Of a stretch of 64,000 nt of DNA, positions 56,001 through 64,000 are shown piece by piece. The notes under the pieces were generated by a model. The model ran no database searches, was not told the origin of the DNA, and saw only the letters and a program-made list of their open reading frames with translations. This DNA is from Petrosia ficiformis (lineage: Eukaryota; Porifera; Demospongiae; Haplosclerida; Petrosiidae): the NCBI GenBank assembly GCA_947044365.1, contig OX345639.1, forward strand, positions 7,001,718 to 7,065,717, written 5' to 3'. Each line of letters begins with the position of its first letter. Position 1 is the first letter of the stretch. Position numbers and translations under genes: made by a program.

Positions 56001-59000
56001 CTTGCTATTTTATGATCTGTAAGACATGCAAAGAACACAGAGGTGTTGGTACATACATACATAATACACTGGTAATACATTTTAAAAATGAAAGAGGACG
56101 TAGGGATTTCAAAACCAAATGCATACAAGCAAAATCTGGATGGTATCATAGTAATAAAATTAAACACCACTTCCACATAACAATCGCTGCTAAATTAATA
56201 TTGCTGGCTCTACTTAATTTAATATCAGCAATAGTATATAATTAAAATATCTCGTGTTCTCTTGCACCACACAATCTAAACCTCATCTACATTATGTACT
56301 CCAATAAGACTAAAAATAGTACCATGTATTTCAGCAATGGAAATTGTATTTTTGTGAAGATTATGATGAAATCAACAATCTTGTAGCTTTGCTGCTTGAT
56401 GTTTCTCTAGTTTAAAGACCATTTAGAAGGGAATGGTACAACCACTTGATATAAAAATATATGTGCGTATCAAGACTTAGTTGTATGTATTAGCAGAAAT
56501 TTCAACTAATTACTTGCAATTTGAATTTATGGGCGGCCATTTTTTTCCGGGGCCATCCCTATGTACAGAGTACTATTGTACTATTTGATTATTCGTACAT
56601 TTTAAGTATAAAGGTTAACAATATAGTTCACCACATCTATTGTGAATGATTCACACCAATAAATAGGCCTCACAACGTTTATGAGCTTGCTACAGATTTC
56701 ATGTAAAGTGGCTATTCTCACTACAATGGTCACAAATTCACAATATATTTATCTCGGAGGTGTTGACTTAGTGGGGGAGAGCATCAGTACAAGTTGAACT
56801 GTTAATTCCTAAACAAGTAAATCATAAATCCTGGGATTGACACCCATTGCTGCAAGAATAGCCAGTTAATGTGAACTGGACTACAACAAAATAGTGAAAA
56901 AGTATATTGAAACATCACACAACTAATTTACATTATATGAAGGGAGGGGGAGCTGGATTGGGAATGGGATGAGTAAGAATGGGAATTGATCGAGTGGGAG
57001 ATCATAGTAGAAATATCCATATGCAGAAAAACGTGTTTAAACAGCAACGCCACGATTTCCAGGCAAAGTCAAGAAGATTCTGATGTTATCAGGGAACATT
57101 TCTGTTTGTAAAACAGTAATTCCAGAATTTGTTCACATGAAACTCAATCTGGGTTATAATTGCTTGAAATAATTATGATGTTTAGGAAATGAGCACGACA
57201 GATTTGTGTGTGTTCACTCAAATGTGGACATTGCAAGAACAGAAGCAATGTACCTCTCCTCTATTGCCAAAGAAATGGCTAAGCAGTGATGAAGTATCCT
57301 TTCAACAAATGAAGAATCATTTCAGGAACAGCTAGGAACCTTCAGTTATTGTAGAGCTAACTTCCATGTGGTCCCACTGCCGCCACAATCATTACATGCA
57401 TTGAATAAAATAGACACAGGTGAATGTGTTTGTTTTTAGCAATTTTGTGGAATTCCACATGTATCATTCCAGAAATCCATGGGTGGTTCCAATTAACATT
57501 TTGAAATTAAAAGAAGATAGTCTCACACTCTCCAAAAAATATAATGATACATGGACTAGGGCTGAATGATAGCATCAATAGTATTGCTGATTATTCAATC
57601 GCGATTATCCAAAACCTGATATCGCGATAGTGACACATAGGGTGTAGGCGGTATATCGGTATTTAGTTGAAATTCTATATTCTTTCCTATACCGCAGTAC
57701 GGTATTGCAAAATTTTGCATACCGAAATATACGATTAATTAAATAATTTACGTGCCACACCCATAATTTCGAGCACATGGCCAGCAGAAATAGTGCTTTA
57801 GCAGTGTTTGTTAGGCTTTTGTAAGTACCGATTGAGTTAGAAAAGAGTGCTAGACATTTATTCTTCAACATAAGATGATAAACTTGTGCGGCGAGGAGTG
57901 TTACTTTTATTTTGGTAGCACATATCAATTTATATAAGCGACTTCTTGTTGAGTTTATACTATATTATGTCAAAAATGTATGTTTTATATATAGATCTAG
58001 TATTGTAGAAGTCTGAACGCTTTGTTTTGTGGCGTTTCAGGCATTGTTTGTTGACTAAAAATGCTCGTGGGTGTGACCAATCTTAGAAACACATGGTTAG
58101 TCGGTATTTAGTTGTATTGCGATATTCTATTTCAAAATACCGTGATACGGTATTAGCCAATACCACCCACCCCTAGTGACACATGGCAACTGCACATGCG
58201 CACTTCATAAGTACATGGCGTTAATTGATAAAGATAGCCACAATTTCTAGTCAGAGGGATGTTCTTCAGTCAGGTTTGAAACTTGCTTTGAGTTTCCAGC
58301 AAAAAGCTTTCATAAAGAAGATAAAAAGAAAGATACCTACAAGATTTGTTCAAGTGTAGTTGTACATGTATTATACAAACAGCTTTCAAACATGAAGAAT
58401 TCTCATTAAAGGCATTTTGAACAGACAGGATTGGTAATAAAAGTACTGGTATTCTCAAGAGATGTCTTCTCAGTGCAGCAGTGAACTACTTGGTACTCAC
58501 TCTAATTAGATGTTTTTTTCCTTCATGAAAACCTTGAGTTAATTTTCATTATATTAATAATTGTCAAATACACTATCGTGATACTATTCATTATCATGAA
58601 TAGTCAATCCTATACCATCATGATAGTAAATTTACACTATCGCCCAGGTCAAAACTAGCAATTAGGTACAGTATGTGTTATCATAGGTACAACATGGACG
58701 TGTTCGATGAACCATAGGGTGGGTCTAGGGGCACAAATAAGTCAAACCATAGGAACTAGGCACACAAATTTGCTGAACCATAGGGTTTCATGTTGTTAGG
58801 ATTAAAATCTGAACAAAGTTGATTTAGTGATCCTCCGTGGCCACTCCTTTTATTTCCTATCATTGCTACTGTCATTATGGGCTCGCTTCCTGGGTTTTTG
58901 ATGATATTCATTTGAGCAAACCCAATATAACACACTGTACCTAATGGTATGTACCTGAAACCTCCATGATTATACATGTATGTTATGCACCTTCTCTCAC

Positions 59001-59428
59001 ACCTTATCACAACTTCACTTCCTACATACAATACTTTTTGGGAAATCCAACAATCTGATAGGCTCTGGCTGTAGGACAGCAGAGTTACAACTCACACATA
59101 ACATTTTCACTACACCCTTCATCCTTTTTGTGAGGCTCTGGTTTACACAACTAATACTTCCCAATTCTAAATGAACACATAATTGTAGGTACTGACTCAA
59201 ACCTTCAGTAATCTTTTGGTGAGTTTCTTACTGGCCAGTGGACTAGATATTGGTCCAACAAGTTTTACAAGTTCTTCGTACGTAGGAAAGTCTTGTGAAG
59301 TGACAGTGCTCTGCATTGAAAATAATAAATATAAATTAAACATCTGTTCATTAAAAACTAACTGTGTCTAGAGGATCTTCTTCTGGAGTTTCTTCCTTGT
59401 CTTGATGACTTCGTTTGTGTTTTCCCAT
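53052..59428 (-). CDS. NHP2: NHP2, H/ACA snoRNP core protein (L7Ae family)
   Basis: NHP2 binds H/ACA RNAs with dyskerin, NOP10 and GAR1 for rRNA pseudouridylation, and is also part of animal telomerase. Four exons give 162 residues (human 153): 59363-59428, 59203-59310, 55276-55375, 53052-53266. The start is MGKHKRSHQDKEETPEEDPL, a charged leader as in the family. The L7Ae fold follows: YEELVKLVGPISSPLASKKL, HLKRGVREVVKALRKDVKG, LVVFAGDVNPIDVISHIPVY and IPYCYVPSRRELGAAGGTKR. It ends ALPLPL, matching the family C-terminus. The two large introns carry foldback elements and a hAT element. It is divergent from CINP with 79 bp between start codons. Confidence 0.95.
54065..54122. repeat. Short foldback GATTACAGTAAC...GGTTAATA, copy 2 (NHP2 intron 3)
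   Basis: TAACCCTCCACTCCGCC and GGGCGAGGGTTA pair around CTACGT. The same design is at 3262-3310. Both are GC-rich against an AT-rich background. Confidence 0.65.
55613..55757. repeat. Long hairpin in NHP2 intron 2
   Basis: ATATAACATGTTTCATCTGT and CTATATGCGTTATATAAACCTGCC on the left pair with GGCAGGTTTATATAATGCATATAG and CTGAAACATGTTATAT on the right. An inner pair GATATCACCC / GGGTGATATC extends the stem. AT microsatellites flank it. Likely a foldback element. Confidence 0.85.
56070..56600 (-). mobile_element. Family B element, hairpin arm plus right terminus (NHP2 intron 2)
   Basis: 56070-56190 holds only the left hairpin arm (ATTTTAAAAATGAAAGAGG, GTAGGGATTTCAAAACC, CACTTCCACATAACAA). 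56488-56600 holds the terminus (AGCAGAAATTTCAACTAATT, TTATGGGCGGCCATTTTTTT, GGCCATCCCTATGTACAGAG). The second arm has been lost. Confidence 0.7.
57638..58175. mobile_element. hAT-type non-autonomous element with 8-bp target duplication (NHP2 intron 2)
   Basis: A 538-bp element, left end TAGGGTGTAGGCGGTAT, right end in complement TAGGGGTGGGTGGTATTGG, with inner words ATACCGCAGTACGGTAT and ATACCGTGATACGGTAT also inverted. The octamer GTGACACA is duplicated exactly at 57630-57637 and 58176-58183. The interior shares about 110 bp with the element at 44465-44849. No transposase ORF. The flanks (GGGCTGAATGATAGCATC at 57560 and TATCGCCCAGG at 58639) look like the ends of an older element into which this one inserted. 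Confidence 0.88.
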
Positions 59429-59507
59429 CTTGAACACGTGGCAAAGTAGAAACCACACCTTTGGCACACCCACAAATTATCAATCACCCACGTGTTGGTA
59501 GATAGAA
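59429..59507. promoter_or_regulatory. Bidirectional promoter NHP2/CINP with two CACGTG boxes
   Basis: 79 bp separate the diverging start codons. CACGTG occurs at 59435-59440 and 59489-59494, close to each gene's start. CACGTG is the E-box bound by MYC/MAX, USF and related bHLH-zip factors. NHP2 is a ribosome-biogenesis gene, a class often controlled by such sites in animals. No TATA box. Confidence 0.65.
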
Positions 59508-61152
59508 ATGGAATCTTTTCTGCTTTCTGATACTCCACAACATCAACTGACCTGTAGAAGAGTCAAGGACTGTTGTGCACTAATGCATAACACAATACTA
59601 AAGTGGCAGTCGCTCACTAGTGAGTCCTTCGATGTTGCAAGTAAAATAGTAAATACTTCCACTGAAGGAATGCATGTAGAACAATCTGATAGTGGAGAAT
59701 TAAAACATTTATCTGAAGTAAAAATGAGATTGGAAGCAAAATTAATTGAAGAAAGAGAAAACAATTATTGTCGTTTACAGGAGTTGCTCTCTGAGATGGT
59801 TTGTTATACATTTTGTATCATGAATATCTCAGCCTGTGTAGTCCTGTGGGGGTCTGGCTCCATGGGACTAGAATATCTGTGGTTATTATTCAAATTTACT
59901 ATTTTATGGAACTGTAACAACATTCTTTTATGGTAATGGGCAGATCCTATGATTTTAAAAAGTGTCATTGTGGGTTTGTTTGATATTTCCATGAGATAGG
60001 TATATTCATTGTGTAAATGCCCATTTTGCGTGTGTAATTATTCCGTCACATGTCACAGTATTACCATATTCCCTCGATCAGACACCCCCGGTTACTTTTA
60101 ATATGTATTTGGTATTTCCTGACAGTGTAACAGCAGGCAACTTCCAGAGCAAGAACCAAACTTTCTGTTAACAGTTATATTCCACCACTCTTAGATTGAA
60201 AGAAGCATCAAAAGAATGCTTTTCAGAAGTAGATGCTTCTGTCAGTCTCTCTGTTGTTGCACAAGTGTTTTCATGTGTTCAGTGAATCACTTGCGCATAA
60301 TACCACACAGCTATTATCAGAGGGAGGCTACTATATCACTTACATATAAGAGATGTGGGAAGCTACAAAAAGTAGTTAGCATCTGATTGAGGAAATATGG
60401 TATATGGGTTACGGACTTATTGTCCCATAAAAATAGTAAGTGCCTATCATAAGGCTCATCAGGATACAATGACACAATTTGTATGTATGATAATGATAAT
60501 TTGCTTACCATAACATAATCTCGAGTAATAATTAGAGAACATCCAAGATGCAGTATAAATGTAAGACTGGTAGAGGAAGGGCATTGCTCTACCTGTCCCT
60601 CCTAGCTCAGACTAACAATTACATGTGCTCACAAGTTATGTGACTACCAGAACCTGATACTGTATTATTATAATTTATTTTGTATAGGAAAACGTTGTTT
60701 CAAAACTTGGTTCAGTGATGATTAATATGCGCAGTTCACTAGAATTGTTATTAATATCTGGCAGTGGAGAAACGCCTCTTTTTCATACTCTATCAATTGG
60801 AAACTTTAGTAAGTTTATAAATAACATTAATTTATGTTTTAATTATTCTTCAACAAAAGCATGTTGTTTATCAGTCACAACCACACAGCTCTGATTAGTG
60901 TGATCTGCTTATTAAAAATACTAGTAATCTTTATCCTTGTATTCCCTCATAGCATCTTCTACAGAGGATATATTTCAAGCTTACAGTGAAGAGCTTCATA
61001 TTAGGCAAGCTATATTTAGTGATTTGTTGGATCAAAGAAACAAAGAAACTATTACAATATATCTCTCCTGTTGGATACATCAACCTTGTATTACTGATAC
61101 TATTTGTGATAAATTAGAATGTTTGTTGATTGATTCTGGTCTAAGAAACTAA
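59508..61152 (+). CDS. CINP: CINP, cyclin-dependent kinase 2-interacting protein
   Basis: In vertebrates CINP links CDK2 and CDC7 at replication origins, takes part in ATR checkpoint signalling, and has been tied to pre-60S ribosome maturation with AFG2 ATPases. Three exons give 203 residues (human 212): 59508-59798, 60688-60808, 60953-61152. Family segments are CRRVKDCCALMHNTILKWQS, then a coiled-coil region (LSEVKMRLEAKLIEERENNY), PLFHTLSIGNF, and IYLSCWIHQPCITDT near the C-terminus, corresponding to the vertebrate SYLSMWLHQP motif. The start is the first ATG after the short divergent promoter. Confidence 0.9.
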
Positions 61153-62322
61153 TATTCTTTTCCATTCTAATAATATATTTGAGCTAAAGAGTTGTTAGAG
61201 TCTTCAGAAACATATTTTATAGACAATTCTCTCTTTGGAAGTTTGCTATGAAAGCTATACTTTGTGGAATCGTGTTACATGAACATGTACCATACATCCA
61301 CAACATAGTCACCGACCATTGTACATCTGTTGTAAACAACAATGTTGCCTAGTATGTGATTGCTTTCTAGATCTACTGTTCAATATCAAAACCAAAGTGA
61401 AGTTTTGCCATCATCAATTGCACATATCATTAAACCTTTGTGCAGTTAGACAATAGTGTAATTTGCAAAGCCTAACAAATACTATGTATGCTGTATAGGG
61501 GAATGTTTAGGCAATGCAGTTGCCTATACATACCAATACTCTGTCTATAATCTTAATAAAGGCACCTATTCACACATCTATACTAGTATAGGTGCAACAA
61601 CCCTAACTTAATTATTTACTATATTTGCCCATATTGGCAAAATTTTTCAAATATACAGAGACACAATATGTTTACCATACTCTTCAGCCTATGCTTTGTG
61701 GTGAGGGTATAATAAGGTTTATCAAGGCAATGTTTTGGTACTTTACACCTTTGCCAGAGTCAATACAAAGATGATCTATGGAATCGTATTTATTATCATT
61801 AGCATCCATACTGATATATAAATAAATATAATAATAACTAAAGGATCATAATAATTATAAATAATATTGATCAAATTAAAGAAGGGGCATTTGTAAATCA
61901 GCTTGAATTATTACACTGCAAAAACAGAAATGTTAAAATTTACAAACGTGCAGTTAGTACAGTTGCAAAGATTGCAAGTTATAATTTGATTGGTCATACA
62001 AGGTGTTATGACAAATACTTGAACCAATTATAATAACAAGCATGTCTAATATCATGTATTAGATACACAAAGAAGGTTTGGATCATTTAATTAAAATATT
62101 ATTCTGCTTCTTTGTATATCTATTAGACAGGATAAGGAAATCAAAATTGCAATTATTAATTGGTACATGTATACCACCATGCAGTCATAACAACCTACAT
62201 GACCAATTAAATTACAATTTCCACTAGTTCTTGCAACTGTACTAATAGTTATTTTAAACAATTTTACATCAACCACAGAATTGTATGTACATATAGTGTT
62301 GTTTTGGTTTTCAACTTTGCAA
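61153..62322. other. Convergent gap CINP / Frizzled-like receptor
   Basis: 1170 bp between facing stop codons, AT-rich. It must hold both 3' untranslated regions. No repeat or RNA gene recognised. Confidence 0.45.
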
Positions 62323-63324
62323 TCAGTCAGCAAAACTGAGCTTGAAGGAAAGCTTTGATGAAGTTTTTGATGAGCTGAGGTTGTATTTAGTACGAGTTTT
62401 AAATATGCAGATTTTAGACAGTGAGTCTTTCAGTGATCTCCAGCTGATAACATAGATCAAAACACTGAGTGGAATCAGACTCATCAACACATAAACCATA
62501 GCACGTGCGTATGGATTAGTGTATTGTTCAAACATTTCTCTGTCACATTTACCAGGTGTATAACCAGAGGCTTCACATTCAAAATATGAACGCAGTCCAT
62601 TAATGAGTTTTTCAGTGTGAGCTTTACGAACACTCAGGTATATTATATTGTAAACTGCAAAAATGATGAATGAACAGAAGACCACTACAGTTTTTGTCTC
62701 AACTGCACTTAGTTTCAGATATAAACATTTGTGCTGTAATGAATAATTAATATGAAAAATGAGTGTCTATTTAAACTATCATATTTTGTGATGAAATAAC
62801 TGGTCAGACAATTAAATCAATATGCATATTTACTTACCCTGTGAAGGACCCAGAAAATGACAATTAGGAAACAAACTCCAATTTCCACAAGAACATTGAT
62901 GACCAATATAGTAAAATAGAATTTTATTTCACCATAAGGACTGCACACGCTTGGAGGAAACCGAACCAATCGATACTCATACTCTTCTGTGCTTAGAGAG
63001 ATTGCAATTCCTGGCAAAGGTAGCAGAAATCCTGAAACGAGATGATATAGCGTGTTTTCAAAAACACATTTTTGTGATTATACAATTTTCAGTATATTAT
63101 TTAATTTGTATGTGCATTCATCAATAAAGAATTGTGTAAAGGAGAGTTGATACACTTATATAGTTACTAACCTAAAAATATAAGTGCTGCCATGATATAT
63201 TTCTGTCGTCCAAGTTTCTCTATTTGTTTGGCATGAAGAGGAAACAATACTTTGTAGAGGAATACACTCACGTGAAAGAACCACCAGAGAGTCATATTCA
63301 ATAGAGTGTATTGATATATAGCCC
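62323..63324 (-). CDS. Frizzled-like (class F-type) seven-helix receptor, C-terminal part
   Basis: Three exons join in frame: 63172-63324, 62838-63031, 62323-62733 (252 codons plus partial ends). Five membrane segments follow one another: a TLWWFFHVSVFLYKVLFPL helix, YIMAALIFLGFLLPLPGIAI, FYFTILVINVLVEIGVCFLI, TVVVFCSFIIFAVYNIIYL and AMVYVLMSLIPLSVLIYVIS. These fit TM3-TM7. The LWW start of TM3 and a Cys-containing loop between TM6 and TM7 (SYFECEASGYTPGKCDREMF) resemble Frizzled, where the same loop has paired cysteines. The KTxxxW motif after Frizzled TM7 is not present (RSLKDSL instead), so coupling to Dishevelled is doubtful. It could instead be a cAMP-receptor-like or other lineage-specific receptor. 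The N-terminal part lies to the right of the window. Confidence 0.6.
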
Positions 63325-63714
63325 CTGTATGATAATAACATTGTCATATTCCCTGTTTATAACACTTAAATGACACTATAGTATATGCCACAAAAAGTGC
63401 TGTAGAATTACTTTGTTGTATCTCTTGAAGTAATATATACATATTTGATGTTCATGTAATTTAATGTGTCAATATGGACAGTAAATTAGCCAGTGGTATA
63501 ATTTACCAATAAACATTCTTATGTATATTTATCTATCTTAAATATTGATAATTGTGATATCTTTCACCATTAGGAAACTAATCCTAATATCAAACCAGAT
63601 GTCATAATTACAATAAATTCTGCACGAGTAACATTGCTAGTAGCATGTGTATTCACACCATACTTGTATATACTACCATTTTGAAATTCCTTCAAACTTC
63701 AATCATCTAGTTAT
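63325..63714. other. Intronic or upstream sequence of the receptor, nothing recognised
   Basis: AT-rich. A further receptor exon should follow in this direction but none is visible before the edge of the window. Confidence 0.4.
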
Positions 63715-63914
63715 CAGTGTTCTGCCCAGGATATTTAGAGTGGTGGTTGGATTCTACTATGCATTTAGTGCTGTTTATCCAGTTTATACTTAATTCTGTC
63801 TCAGTAGCCTATATATGTATTATCTGAGAGGTGGTTAATTTATTTAAGAGGTGATTAATTCATCTGAGAGGTGGTTATTCCCGACCAGTGCCGACCAGTG
63901 TGGGCAGAACACTG
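63715..63914 (-). mobile_element. Short hAT-like element with CAGTGTTCTGCCCA termini, copy 2
   Basis: Inverted relative to 11700-11900 and nearly identical to it: same 14-bp termini and the same order of interior words (AGAGTGGTGGTTGGATTCTA, CATTTAGTGCTG, AATTCTGTCTCAGTAGCC, GAGAGGTGGTTA). A small internal duplication GACCAGTGCC/GACCAGTGTG is peculiar to this copy. No clear target duplication. Confidence 0.8.
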
Positions 63915-64000
63915 AGGTATATAGATCTCTTTAATTTGTACAGTCGGTAACCAGCTTTGTGATTATATTCTTAAAGTTTAATTGCCTTTTGTATATTACA

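Overview
The window is eukaryotic nuclear DNA, AT-rich (roughly one third GC by eye), with intron-containing genes, GT-AG splice sites and introns from about 50 bp to 2 kb. The gene set (SPT6, NSUN5, COA3, VMA21, TOGARAM, DEGS, F-box/WD40, MTARC, ADAT3, MRPL14, NHP2, CINP and a Frizzled-like receptor) is that of an animal. Compact genes, four very short head-to-head intergenic regions and a divergent class F-like receptor suggest an early-branching invertebrate, possibly a demosponge. That placement is inference; no marker gene here fixes the taxon.

Layout, left to right. 421-7063 (-): N-terminal part of SPT6, running off the left edge. 7375-16416 (-): complete 12-exon NSUN5. 16516-16692 (+): COA3. 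16888-18078 (+): VMA21. 18405-29777 (+): 13-exon TOGARAM with three TOG domains. 30091-33318 (-): two-exon sphingolipid delta-4 desaturase. 33860-41102 (+): 17-exon F-box protein with a seven-blade WD40 propeller. 41465-45151 (-): six-exon MTARC. 45414-48750 (+): six-exon ADAT3 with a tRNA-Glu(UUC) gene in its first intron. 51620-52069 (-): MRPL14. 53052-59428 (-): NHP2. 59508-61152 (+): CINP. 62323-63324 (-): 3' part of a Frizzled-like receptor, running off the right edge. All splice junctions were joined by hand; each reading frame closes and each exon length agrees with its phases, so the models are internally consistent, but there is no transcript evidence.

The genes form divergent pairs: NSUN5/COA3 (99 bp between start codons), DEGS/F-box-WD (541 bp), MTARC/ADAT3 (262 bp) and NHP2/CINP (79 bp). 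Three of these four intergenic regions contain CACGTG boxes; one is a perfect GTCACGTGAC palindrome. The products are mostly housekeeping: transcription elongation, rRNA and tRNA modification, snoRNP, mitochondrial assembly and translation, V-ATPase assembly, ceramide synthesis, microtubule/cilium and cell-cycle functions. They are not one pathway.

Introns and gaps are full of small non-autonomous DNA transposons. The best supported are two hAT-type elements with perfect 8-bp target duplications (44465-44849 and 57638-58175), a pair of about 200-bp elements with 14-bp CAGTGTT termini at 11700 and 63715, and a family with 100-bp ends and a giant internal hairpin near 14 kb, 43.8 kb and 56 kb. 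There is also an LTR-retrotransposon fragment with an 18-nt primer-binding site matching tRNA-Ser(GCU) at 49863, two tRNA-like or SINE-like sequences, and a 30-bp minisatellite between two hairpins. I found no convincing new multi-gene biological system; the most unusual material is the repeat architecture and the CACGTG-bearing divergent promoters.
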